Origin: Panacagrimonas sp052387695
Lineage (GTDB): Bacteria > Pseudomonadota > Gammaproteobacteria > Nevskiales > Nevskiaceae
Direction: 5' to 3'
DNA: 64,000 nucleotides
Assembly (NCBI GenBank): GCA_052387695.1
Contig: JBQTIX010000004.1
Location: 1-64,000, forward strand
Shown here: positions 41,799 through 50,674 of the stretch, piece by piece
Numbering within the stretch: position 1 is the stretch's first letter
Layout of the letters: each line of letters opens with the position of its first letter
Made by a program: the position numbers and the translations under genes
Notes under the pieces: model-generated
What the model saw: the letters and a program-made list of their open reading frames with translations, nothing else
What the model was told of the DNA's origin: nothing
The model's database searches: none

Positions 41799-42734
41799 TC
41801 AGATCTGCCGGTGCTTCAGCAATCGCGTCAGCAGCGCTTGCACCGTCTCCATCTCGCGCAGCGCTACCCGCCAGCGCATCGGGATGCCCGACAGGCCATG
41901 AGTGATCCCGGCGATGCCGCCCGCCACGCAGGCGGTGGTGTCGGTGTCATTGCCGAAGCTGATCGCCGCACGGACCACAGACTCGAAATCAGTGGCGTCG
42001 CAGGCACGCCGCGCCGACCACAAGCAATCGACTACGTAGCCCGTCCCGCGCGTCGGCGCGAGGCGGGCTGCCAATATAGGGTCGCGTAGCTCGCGGATCG
42101 CGACTGGGTCATTCCTCACCTCCGATTCGATCACCCGTACCGCCTGTTCCCATGCTTCCACACGTCCTTCCAGCGCACCGCGCGCCCACAGGCAGTAGAG
42201 CGCGCAGCAGAGTTGGGAACGGATGTGTGCATGCGTCACAAGGGATTGCAGCATCGCGTCGCGAACCAGCTCCGCGTCGCTGCCGCGGTGCCAGAGCACG
42301 AGCGGCAGCACACGCATCAGTGAGCCATTGCCATTACTGGATTCTCCGCGCGCCCCGGCCTTGAGCGCCGAGACCCCATCCGCCAGCCGCTGGACCACCT
42401 GCTGGGTCGTGATGCCCACGTCGAACACGTCACCGCCTACGGCCATGTACCCGAGATACCGCCAGTTCTGAAGACGTCGGCCGAAGTCATCGGGATCGAA
42501 TCTATCGCAGTGCAGGATCGTCGCCAGCAGGCACAGCGCCTGCGCCCCATCATCCGACCAAGTGCCAGGCAGTACGTCTGGATAGGAACGTCGAAATCCA
42601 GCGGGGGGCGTCATCTCGATCTGGTGAGGAGGCGGGATATCCTCCGGTTCATGGAATTCATAAGGCACGCCGAGCGCGTCGCCCACCAACAGGCCAATCA
42701 GGCCGCCTTCAATCCGCTCGCGCATCGAAATCAT
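41799..42734 (-). CDS. ADP-ribosylglycohydrolase family protein
   Basis: The 311-residue all-helical hydrolase matches the ADP-ribosylglycohydrolase/DraG family, which removes ADP-ribose from proteins or related conjugates using two Mg ions. Metal-site motifs are present: LVGDALGVPYE, LPGTWSDDGAQALCLL and the C-terminal FGNDTDTTACVAGGIAG. The usual Thr before the two metal-binding Asp residues appears as Trp-Ser-Asp-Asp. No ADP-ribosyltransferase partner is in the window. It lies in a patch with slightly lower GC. Confidence 0.9.
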   Translation of the reverse strand: MISMRERIEGGLIGLLVGDALGVPYEFHEPEDIPPPHQIEMTPPAGFRRSYPDVLPGTWSDDGAQALCLLATILHCDRFDPDDFGRRLQNWRYLGYMAVGGDVFDVGITTQQVVQRLADGVSALKAGARGESSNGNGSLMRVLPLVLWHRGSDAELVRDAMLQSLVTHAHIRSQLCCALYCLWARGALEGRVEAWEQAVRVIESEVRNDPVAIRELRDPILAARLAPTRGTGYVVDCLWSARRACDATDFESVVRAAISFGNDTDTTACVAGGIAGITHGLSGIPMRWRVALREMETVQALLTRLLKHRQI

Positions 42735-42871
42735 GGATCGTTACCCCCACCAGTTCGGGTCAACTTAAAAAAGAATCTTTGATGGATGTTCTACGCATCG
42801 CTCGGAGTGTCGATTTTAAAATCCGCCATTTCAAGCAGTTATCGTCCATGCCCTAGACCACACACAGCACC

Positions 42872-43777
42872 ATGCACCCCATGAAAAGCCTGACATTGAA
42901 AAATTTACTACAGATTGAAATGGCGAGCCTGGCGACTCTTCCGGCGCTGGATCAAATCGTCGTTTGCCGTCATGTCGCGAAAAAAAGTACGGTTCTTCAG
43001 GCGCAATTCCGCTACGACGAGACCCTGCTCAATGCTTATCAAAGCGAGCAGTTGAAGGATGTCTTCGGAAACCGCACGGTCCTCGCGTTCGTGCCGGAAG
43101 GTGGGGGAACCAGATCATTGTTTATGGGCGCTTTCGCGAATCGTGGAGTAGTGACCCAGGAACGCTATCTGGAACTGTTCCCCGGCAATCCGTTGACGCA
43201 GTTCACCGGTTACGAGAATTCGGCTGTGCCGGAAAACGTTTTCTATGAGTTGGTTCCGTCACCGCTACTTGAGGTCTACCGTAAACGCTTGGTGATCGAC
43301 TGGGGTAAGGCAATGCTGAGTTGGTGCCAGGCAAGGCTGGAAAAGCCTGTGCTGGAAATCCGGGCGCGGGAGGGCGTAACGCCCTTCACCGAGTACGACG
43401 AGGTATGCGTGCCATTTCCGGAACTGAAGGTGATCATGAAAGACCCGGCCGGTCATGCGCTGTGGCATGACAAGCTCAACGGCAAGCAGGGTGTTTACCT
43501 GATTCTGGATCAGAAAACTGGCCAGCAGTACGTGGGCTCTGCCACCGGAAAAAATGGGCTGCTAAGCCGATGGATAGATTACGCGCGCACCGATGGACAT
43601 GGCGGAAACGCCAAACTGAAGCAGCGGATGACTGAGTCTCCAGGCTCCCAGAACCGTTTCTTGTTTTCGATTCTCAAGGTGTTCGAAGGTACAGCACTGA
43701 AGAGTCAGGTTCTGGAGTGCGAGAAGCGGATGAAAGCCCGTTTGGGATCTAGAGTGTCGGGCCTGAACGCGAATTAG
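42872..43777 (+). CDS. GIY-YIG nuclease family protein with unknown N-terminal domain
   Basis: The 301-residue product has about 200 N-terminal residues without a family I recognise. The C-terminal GIY-YIG endonuclease domain begins at GVYLILD (207) with YVGSATGKNGLLSRW (220-234, including the catalytic-type Arg) and a later Asn/Glu-containing helix. It has no signal. Base composition is closer to even than in the neighbours. It is probably an accessory gene and may act in DNA repair, restriction or mobility. The gap to 43975 holds no gene. Confidence 0.82.
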   Translation: MHPMKSLTLKNLLQIEMASLATLPALDQIVVCRHVAKKSTVLQAQFRYDETLLNAYQSEQLKDVFGNRTVLAFVPEGGGTRSLFMGAFANRGVVTQERYLELFPGNPLTQFTGYENSAVPENVFYELVPSPLLEVYRKRLVIDWGKAMLSWCQARLEKPVLEIRAREGVTPFTEYDEVCVPFPELKVIMKDPAGHALWHDKLNGKQGVYLILDQKTGQQYVGSATGKNGLLSRWIDYARTDGHGGNAKLKQRMTESPGSQNRFLFSILKVFEGTALKSQVLECEKRMKARLGSRVSGLNAN

Positions 43778-43974
43778 GTCCATCACATCTGGGGTCAGAG
43801 TCGTCCCATTCCAGTATGGCGCCGGGCATCGCCCAAGCTCGTGGTGTACCGCGGCCGCAATGGATCAGTTGGCCTTGGACCTGGATCCGGACGATCAACA
43901 TGCGCCATGTTTTGCAGTCCCCGGTCAATGAGCCAGCGGTCAGCGTCGCGCGTCGAGGCCGCATACGGCGCAAC

Positions 43975-44001
43975 AAAAAAGCCCCGGCACTGCCGGGGCT
44001 T
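43975..44001 (-). terminator. Rho-independent terminator of hppA
   Basis: Read on the minus strand, AAGCCCCGGCA and TGCCGGGGCTT pair and are followed by six T. It lies 20 bp after the hppA stop codon. Confidence 0.92.
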
Positions 44002-44021
44002 CGTTATAGCTCAGCAAGCGA

Positions 44022-46055
44022 TCAGAGCAGCGGCACCAGCAACAGCGCCACGATGTTGATGATCTTGATCAGCGGGTTGATGGCCGGGCCGGCGGTGTCC
44101 TTGTAGGGGTCGCCCACGGTGTCGCCGGTGACGGCGGCCTTGTGCGCTTCCGAACCCTTGCCGCCGTGATGGCCTTCCTCGATGTACTTCTTGGCGTTGT
44201 CCCAAGCGCCGCCGCCGGTACACATGGAGATGGCCAGGAACAGCCCGGTGACGATGGTGCCCATCAGCAGGCCACCGAGCGCACTGGCGCCCAGGGTCAG
44301 ACCGACGATGATCGGGATGAACAGCGGCAGCATCGAAGGGATGATCATCTCGCGGATCGCGGCCTTGGTCAGCAGGTCCACCGCGGCGCCGTATTCCGGC
44401 TTGCCGGTGCCTTCCATGATGCCCTTGATCTCGCGGAACTGGCGGCGCACTTCCACCACCACCGCACCCGCTGCGCGACCCACCGCCTGCATCGCGAAGG
44501 CGCCGAACAGGTAGGGGATCATGCCGCCGATGAGCAGGCCGATGACCACGTCGGGATTGTTGATGGAGAAATCCACCACCGTGCCCTTCTCGCTCAGCTT
44601 GTGGGCGTAGTCGGCAAACAGCACCAGCGCCGCCAGACCGGCCGAACCGATGGCATAGCCCTTGGTGACCGCCTTGGTGGTGTTGCCCACCGCGTCCAGC
44701 GCGTCGGTCGTCTTGCGGATGGACTTGTCCATGCCGCTCATTTCCGCGATGCCGCCCGCGTTGTCGGTGATCGGACCGTAGGCGTCCAGCGCCACCACCA
44801 TGCCCGCCATCGACAGCATGGCCGTCGCCGCGATGGCGATGCCGAACAGCCCGGCGATCTCGTAGGTGCCCCAGATAGCCAGCGCCACCACCAGCACCGG
44901 CGCGGCGGTGGACTTCATCGACACGGCCAGGCCGGCGATGACATTGGTACCGTGGCCGGTTTCGGAAGCCTTCGCCACCTGTTGCACCGGACCGTATTCG
45001 GTGGCGGTGTAGTACTCGGTGATGACCACCAGCGCGGCGGTCAGGCCCAGGCCAATCATCGTGCAATAGAACAGCGGAAGACCCGTGCCGTCGGGGAACA
45101 CCGAGGCGGTGACGAACCAGAACGCGATGGCCGCCAGCCCGCCGGAGACGGCGAGGCCGCGATACAGCGCGTTCATGATCTTGCCGCCCTCGCGCGCCTT
45201 CACGAAGAAGGTGCCGATGATGGACGCCGGGATGCTCACCGCGCCGAGCAGCAGCGGGTAGATGGCACCCGCCCAGCCGTAGGTCTCGAACACGATGCCG
45301 GCGATCAGCATCGAGGCGATCACGGTGACCGCGTAGGTCTCGAACAGGTCTGCCGCCATGCCGGCGCAGTCGCCGACGTTGTCGCCCACGTTGTCGGCGA
45401 TCACCGCCGGGTTGCGAGGGTCATCCTCGGGGATGCCGGCTTCCACTTTACCCACCAAGTCAGCGCCCACGTCCGCGCCCTTGGTGAAGATGCCGCCGCC
45501 CAGTCGCGCAAAGATCGAGATCAGCGAGGAACCGAAGGCCAGGCCGATCATGGGTTGCAGGGCCGCCGTGAGCACTTCCTTGCTCGGTGCCGCGCCGCCC
45601 ATCACCACCATGAAGTAACCCGCCACGCCCAGCAGCCCCAGGCCCACCACCAGCATGCCGGTGATGGCGCCGCCCTTGAAGCTGACGTTGAGCGCGTTGT
45701 TGAGGCTGACCGTGGCCGCCTGGGCCGTACGCACGTTGGCGCGCACCGAGACGAACATGCCGATGAAGCCGGCCAGGCCCGACAGTACCGCACCAATGGC
45801 AAAACCGATGGCGGTCGGCCAGCCGAGCTGGGGAACAAAGCCGATGACCAGGAACAGGATCACGCCGACCACCGCGATGCTGGTGTACTGCCGACGCAGG
45901 TAGGCTCCGGCGCCTTCCTGGATGGCCGCGGCGATGCTCTGCATCTTCGCGTTGCCGGCCGGCATGCCGACGATCCACTTGGCGACCACTGCGCCGTACA
46001 CGATGGCTGCCAGTGCGCAGACCAGCGCGATCCACAACCCATTGTCCACCAACAT
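44022..46055 (-). CDS. hppA: Membrane-bound H+-translocating pyrophosphatase, K+-independent type
   Basis: The 677-residue polytopic enzyme uses pyrophosphate hydrolysis to pump protons across the inner membrane. The substrate block GADVGADLVGKVEAGIPEDD and the DNVGDNVGDCAGMAADLFE motif are intact. The segment GNTTKAVTKG has Lys where K+-dependent enzymes have Ala, which points to the K+-independent, proton-pumping class. The ATG at 46055 has a GGGAGAAT ribosome site; a TTG two codons upstream is too close to that site. Confidence 0.95.
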   Translation of the reverse strand: MLVDNGLWIALVCALAAIVYGAVVAKWIVGMPAGNAKMQSIAAAIQEGAGAYLRRQYTSIAVVGVILFLVIGFVPQLGWPTAIGFAIGAVLSGLAGFIGMFVSVRANVRTAQAATVSLNNALNVSFKGGAITGMLVVGLGLLGVAGYFMVVMGGAAPSKEVLTAALQPMIGLAFGSSLISIFARLGGGIFTKGADVGADLVGKVEAGIPEDDPRNPAVIADNVGDNVGDCAGMAADLFETYAVTVIASMLIAGIVFETYGWAGAIYPLLLGAVSIPASIIGTFFVKAREGGKIMNALYRGLAVSGGLAAIAFWFVTASVFPDGTGLPLFYCTMIGLGLTAALVVITEYYTATEYGPVQQVAKASETGHGTNVIAGLAVSMKSTAAPVLVVALAIWGTYEIAGLFGIAIAATAMLSMAGMVVALDAYGPITDNAGGIAEMSGMDKSIRKTTDALDAVGNTTKAVTKGYAIGSAGLAALVLFADYAHKLSEKGTVVDFSINNPDVVIGLLIGGMIPYLFGAFAMQAVGRAAGAVVVEVRRQFREIKGIMEGTGKPEYGAAVDLLTKAAIREMIIPSMLPLFIPIIVGLTLGASALGGLLMGTIVTGLFLAISMCTGGGAWDNAKKYIEEGHHGGKGSEAHKAAVTGDTVGDPYKDTAGPAINPLIKIINIVALLLVPLL

Positions 46056-46313
46056 CGGCAATTCTCCCGTCTCTAGTTAATTGAAGAACTTGGCTGCCCA
46101 TCCATGCGCTTGTGATGCAGGCATTCGGCCCGGAAGACCCGGACCAACGAGCAGGCGCACGAGCTTTAGTCCTGAAAAACGCGCGCGAGTCTAGCACGCG
46201 GGATTTCAGCCGCCGCACGCCCGGGAGTGCCCTGCGGGTTTCGCGCATCAACTCGCGCGCGTCCGGTTATTCCGAAGCCCCCTCCAGCGGCACCGGGGCT
46301 CCGACAGCCCCGT

Positions 46314-48653
46314 TCAGCGCAGATCGAAGTAGGGCCTCAATTCCAACGGCAGGTCCTGCACCACCAGCCGGGATACCTCGTGGGATCCGGCCGCATTGAG
46401 ATGGGTGATGTCCTCCGGTGTCGCCGCCAGGTGCTGCCAGCACGTGGGACCGAGAATATTGAAGAAGGCAATTGAGCTTGCATGCAGATCGATCAACGGC
46501 ACCGAGAGCTGAGGCGCGAGCGCGCGCACCACTGCTGCATACGGGGTGAGCGGGACGTTGTTGACCCTGATCAAGCCGGCTTCGGAGTATTTCCGGCGCG
46601 TCAGGGACGTCACCAGGATGGGCCTGATGCCGGCGGCGCGCGCCTCGGCAACGTATCTCGTCATATTGTCCTTGTAGGTCGTCTCCGGGTCGGTGGTTTT
46701 TTCGTCCGGCTTGCCGGGCTGGTCGTTGTGACCAAACTGGATCAGCAGGTAATCGGGCTTCAGGGCCAGAGTCTGGTCCCAGTACCCGAGTTCCCGATAG
46801 CTCCTTGAACTCGTGCCCGACACCGCCTCGTTGAGCACGCTGACGTATTCCCCGCCCCTTGTGTCAAACCCCAGACCCCAACCGCGCAGGTTGGTGACCG
46901 TGGAATCTCCGACCAGACCGATCCTGAGGTTCGCATGCACCCCAAACCGCATCGGCGCGGTACCCGCTTCATGGGCGCCCAGGTCCGGGGCCCGGCCCGT
47001 CACATCGTTCACGAAATTCGGGATGCGGACGCCGCCGTCGTAGCCGGGACTGCTGCTGTCGAGCGCGAACACGCCGGTGAAACTGTCCGGGTCGAATCCC
47101 CCACCATCGACCAACCTCGCAGTTCCCTTGATGCCATTGACCTCCTGTCCTGGGGGCGTGCCGATCTTGCCGTTGAACAGGTCGTAGTCGAACGCACTGC
47201 TGGGTGCCACATCGGCGCGGATGCTGAAGTAGGTCGGTCCCTTGACCATCATCAGGTTGTTGAGGGTCCACAGATTCGTAACTTCCGGATCGGCAGGCCC
47301 GAACGGGGCGATGAAATTCGTCGGCGCCTTGCCGACCCTCGGAACGAGGGCGGAGTTGTTGAAGGCGTAGGCACGACCACCCCCCCAATTGATGCCCGTC
47401 GCGGGGTCGATGTTGCGAATCTTGAAGAACGCCGAGCCCTTTGAATTGGCCGGTCCCGACGAGATGGAGTGGCTGACGTTCCGCCAGACGTACAAGGGCC
47501 CTCCATGGTTGGGGGCCATCCCGATGGGAAAGAGCACCTGGTCGATGTAATTGCCCCAGATACGCACGTTGCGATTGGCGCCGGCCGAACTGATGGCTTC
47601 GTCCCAGACGTTGGCGACATAGTTGGCGTGGATATCGCTGTCGCGATTCGGGAACCCGATATTGGAGAAGTCCGAACCACCCGCCATGCCGTCGCGGAAA
47701 TAATGAGCGGAGTCCGAGTAGATTTCGTTGTACCGGATCACGTGGTTTCCCGCGCTGCTGTCCAGGTAAACCGCGATCGGTCCACGCGGCGAATGGCTGC
47801 TTCCGTGCGCTTCCTCGAGGCTGTTGGCATCATGGCTGGGGTGATGCAGGCGGTTGCGCTGGATGACGATTCTTTGCAGATCGGGCGCACTCGAATAGAT
47901 CGCGGAGTCCCTGTCCCTCCCAAAATTCGGGTTTGCCGCGGATGCGCTGCCCCAAGCGCTGATGTCGTTGTCCTCGATGACGACATCGGTCACCCCCGCA
48001 GCACTTGCAGAGCCATCTCCCACCACGATGGCATGCCTGGACGCGCCTCTGAGGCTCAAGCCACGGATGATCACGTAGCTGGCCCTGATGTTGATGTTGA
48101 AGTCCCGTTGTTTGCCGACATTGATGCTCGCCGAGGACCCTGGCGCGGCGGTGTAGAGGACGTACCCGGCCGGAGAACCGGATTCCGTTATCGTCAAGGT
48201 CTCGCCGGATTGCTCCGGCAGCAAAACGGTCTTCACGATCGGGAACTGCTCGGACCACGTACGCGCCGTGATGGTCTGGCTGAGCGAATCGTCATGGGTG
48301 ACCCTGATCTCGTAGCTCGTTGCCGGCTTCAGTTGCACCAGGCTGCCTCGGTACTCTCCTTCGCGGCTGTCGTACCAGAGCGGCAGGCCGTCCTGCCATT
48401 GGATTTCTCCGGTCTTGCGGAACTGCACCTGCGCGTCACCGTTGGATTCCTGTGGCGCTACCCCTTTCCAGTAGAGGCCGATGCTGGAAAACGTCGGAAC
48501 AGCGAGCGGTATTTCGGCCACTGTCTGAGCCATCGTCTGAATGGGCAGCAGCCCGATCAGCAGGCTTGCGACGAGTAGCAGCCTGTCGGACTTGGGATTA
48601 ATCGACTGCAAAAGCGGCTGCGCGGCCGGTATTTCGCCGCCTTCTCGATCCAT
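46314..48653 (-). CDS. Secreted beta-helix / SGNH-esterase (CE12-like) fusion
   Basis: The 779-residue protein has a short N-terminal extension and a signal peptide ending near residue 43 (MAQTVAE). A fibronectin-III-like segment follows at about 50-110, and a right-handed parallel beta-helix at about 130-560 (DVVIEDNDISAWGS, IVIQRNRLHHPSHD, HVIRYNEIYSDS). The C-terminal SGNH hydrolase has GDST (582-585), QFGHND and DITHLN, a pattern seen in rhamnogalacturonan acetylesterases. It likely acts on an acetylated polysaccharide outside the cell. The start has an AGAGG ribosome site. It stands alone, 252 bp from hppA. Confidence 0.85.
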   Translation of the reverse strand: MDREGGEIPAAQPLLQSINPKSDRLLLVASLLIGLLPIQTMAQTVAEIPLAVPTFSSIGLYWKGVAPQESNGDAQVQFRKTGEIQWQDGLPLWYDSREGEYRGSLVQLKPATSYEIRVTHDDSLSQTITARTWSEQFPIVKTVLLPEQSGETLTITESGSPAGYVLYTAAPGSSASINVGKQRDFNINIRASYVIIRGLSLRGASRHAIVVGDGSASAAGVTDVVIEDNDISAWGSASAANPNFGRDRDSAIYSSAPDLQRIVIQRNRLHHPSHDANSLEEAHGSSHSPRGPIAVYLDSSAGNHVIRYNEIYSDSAHYFRDGMAGGSDFSNIGFPNRDSDIHANYVANVWDEAISSAGANRNVRIWGNYIDQVLFPIGMAPNHGGPLYVWRNVSHSISSGPANSKGSAFFKIRNIDPATGINWGGGRAYAFNNSALVPRVGKAPTNFIAPFGPADPEVTNLWTLNNLMMVKGPTYFSIRADVAPSSAFDYDLFNGKIGTPPGQEVNGIKGTARLVDGGGFDPDSFTGVFALDSSSPGYDGGVRIPNFVNDVTGRAPDLGAHEAGTAPMRFGVHANLRIGLVGDSTVTNLRGWGLGFDTRGGEYVSVLNEAVSGTSSRSYRELGYWDQTLALKPDYLLIQFGHNDQPGKPDEKTTDPETTYKDNMTRYVAEARAAGIRPILVTSLTRRKYSEAGLIRVNNVPLTPYAAVVRALAPQLSVPLIDLHASSIAFFNILGPTCWQHLAATPEDITHLNAAGSHEVSRLVVQDLPLELRPYFDLR

Positions 48654-49281
48654 AGAACCTCTATGAGTCTTCAAAGTCGTCAAAATCTGTCCTCGCGCAT
48701 CCACTTTTTCGCGTGCGATCACCCAAGTCCGACAGGCTGCTGGAACGTGCCGCAGAAACATGATTTACCTTCCCCGACAGGGGATTGGTCCGGAATGGAC
48801 GGCTGGAGATTCAATCGACGGGCAATCAAGACCGATGGCGACCGCTGCACCATGCCCGACGAAAGGGACGTTGCAATCTCTGAACCCGTTGACGAACCCA
48901 CGCAGGCTTGTGGTTGGGGGCTGCTGCCCGGCTTTGAAACAGATACTGCCCTGCCCATCACAGGTTCCAGACCTGTCCTGAGGGTCGCCAGGCAACGGCC
49001 GTTGCTCGATAATTTATTATAATAATTTGATATATATAGTATTTTATAAAGTCATCAGCCGATCGCCAACAGCCGATCCGGTGGCTACACGACGACAGGA
49101 AGCCTGTCGATCAAACCGAGGGAGCAGAAAATCGACGTTCGCGCAGGCATGCCTATCGCTCGGCGCGAGCGCGGTCATCGAATCTTTCGAGAGACGAAGT
49201 TCCAGGCAACGCGCACGGCGCGGCCGACGCGGCGCGTCACCCAGGCAACACATTACGTAGACTGGGACCTGCCTTCGTCGC
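48654..49281. other. 628-bp gap with a strongly AT-rich core
   Basis: No convincing gene is seen. Short open frames on both strands lack ribosome sites and sensible composition. Positions 49008-49051 are almost pure A/T (TTTATTATAATAATTTGATA) in otherwise GC-rich DNA, and an ACAGGT/ACCTGT hairpin lies near 48960-48976. The gap must hold the promoter of the beta-helix gene, read leftward, and the 3' region of purA. Confidence 0.6.
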
Positions 49282-50574
49282 TCAGTCGAAGGGATTGCGT
49301 AACACCATCGTGTGTTCGCGATCCGGGCCGGTCGAGATGATCGCGATCTCGGTTTCGGTGATCTCCTGCACTCGATCCAGATAGCGCCGCGCCGCTGCGG
49401 GCAACTCGTCGTAGCGGGTCACGCCGAAGGTGTTGCTCTGCCAGCCCGGAAATTCCTCGTACACCGGCTCGACCCTGGAGAAGCCCTCGGCGCCGATCGG
49501 TGGCACTTCGACCGCCTTGCCATCAACCCGGTAACCGGTGCAGATACGGATCACGTCCAACTCGTCGAGCACGTCCAGCTTGGTCACACACAGACCGGTG
49601 ACGCTGTTGTTGAAGATCGACCGGCGCGCGGCCACGGCGTCGAACCAGCCGCAACGGCGCGGCCGCTTGGTGACCGTGCCGTACTCCTGGCCCTTCTCGC
49701 GGATGTGCTGGCCGATGTCGTTTTCCTGCTCGGTCGGGAACGGGCCCGAACCGACTCGGGTGGCGTAGGCCTTGACGATGCCGAGCACGTAATCGAGTTC
49801 GCGCGGACCCACGCCCGTGCCGGTGGATGCACCGCCCGCAGTGGTATTGGACGAAGTCACGTACGGGTAGGTGCCGTGGTCCACGTCCAGCAGCGCGCCC
49901 TGCGCGCCCTCGAACAGCACGTTGTCGCCACGACGCAGATGCAGGCGCAGCAGTTCGGTCACGTCCGCCACCATGGGCCGGATCACCTCCGCGTAGCCGA
50001 GCAGAGCGTCGAGCGTCTGCTGGAAATCGACCGGGGTTTGCTTGAAGTAGTTGACCAGCACGAAGTTGTGAAAGGCCAGCAGCTCGCCCAGTTTGGCCGC
50101 GAGCTGTTCGCGATGAAACAGGTCACCGACCCGGATCGCGCGGCGCGCGACCTTATCCTCGTAAGCCGGGCCGATGCCCTTGCCGGTGGTGCCGATCTTG
50201 GCCTCGCCGCGCGCTTTCTCACGCGCCTGGTCGAGCTGCGCGTGCACCGGCAGCACCAGCGGCGTGGCCTCCGAGATGCGCAGGCGGTCGCGTACCGACG
50301 CGCCGATCGCCTCGACCTTCTCGATCTCCTTGATCAGGTCCGGCAGCGACAAGACCACGCCGTTGCCGATCAGGCAGGCAACACCAGGTCGCATGATGCC
50401 GCTGGGAATCAGGTTGAGCGCGGTCTTCACGCCGTTGATGACGAGCGTGTGGCCGGCATTGTGGCCGCCCTGGAAACGCACCACGGCCTGCGCGCGATCC
50501 GTCAGCAGATCGACGACCTTGCCCTTCCCTTCATCGCCCCATTGAGCGCCAATAATGACGACACTCTTACCCAT
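49282..50574 (-). CDS. purA: Adenylosuccinate synthetase
   Basis: PurA joins IMP and aspartate with GTP to make adenylosuccinate for AMP synthesis. The 430-residue product starts MGKSVVIIGAQWGDEGKGKV, the GTP-binding N-terminus, and carries FEGAQGALLDVDHGTYPYVT. Length is typical. The start region is partly duplicated 100 bp upstream, next to the hisZ stop. It is the last gene of the hfq-hflX-hflK-hflC-hisZ-purA run, as in other gammaproteobacteria. Confidence 0.97.
   Translation of the reverse strand: MGKSVVIIGAQWGDEGKGKVVDLLTDRAQAVVRFQGGHNAGHTLVINGVKTALNLIPSGIMRPGVACLIGNGVVLSLPDLIKEIEKVEAIGASVRDRLRISEATPLVLPVHAQLDQAREKARGEAKIGTTGKGIGPAYEDKVARRAIRVGDLFHREQLAAKLGELLAFHNFVLVNYFKQTPVDFQQTLDALLGYAEVIRPMVADVTELLRLHLRRGDNVLFEGAQGALLDVDHGTYPYVTSSNTTAGGASTGTGVGPRELDYVLGIVKAYATRVGSGPFPTEQENDIGQHIREKGQEYGTVTKRPRRCGWFDAVAARRSIFNNSVTGLCVTKLDVLDELDVIRICTGYRVDGKAVEVPPIGAEGFSRVEPVYEEFPGWQSNTFGVTRYDELPAAARRYLDRVQEITETEIAIISTGPDREHTMVLRNPFD
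50544..50574. repeat. 31-bp direct repeat, copy at the purA start
   Basis: This copy covers the first ten codons of purA. Together with the copy at 50644-50674 it forms a perfect 31-bp direct repeat with an offset of exactly 100 bp. Similarity extends about ten bases further with two mismatches. Confidence 0.95.
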
Positions 50575-50643
50575 GATTCCGCTCCTGGCGCCCAATGGGG
50601 CGAGACCCCTCATTGTTCGTCAGCCGCGTCGAGACGCGGCCGG

Positions 50644-50674
50644 GAGCGCCAATAATGACGACACTCTTACCCAT
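50644..50674. repeat. 31-bp direct repeat, truncated purA start copy next to hisZ
   Basis: This second copy encodes MGKSVVIIGA in frame before diverging. It ends at the hisZ stop region and carries its own ATG and upstream bases. Between the copies lie two GC-rich hairpins (CCGCGT/ACGCGG and GGGGC/GCCCC types). It could produce a short peptide or act as a leader for purA. Confidence 0.9.

Noticed and set aside
43749..43976. Possible remnant of a REP-associated transposase after the GIY-YIG gene
   Set aside because: A GGGGTCAGAGTCGTCCCATT stretch near 43792 is reminiscent of sequence near such transposases, but no transposase motif or inverted repeat is visible.
48663..49022. 119-codon plus-strand frame between the beta-helix gene and purA
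   Set aside because: It has no ribosome site, mixed composition and no recognised family, and it overlaps the region needed for the beta-helix gene promoter.
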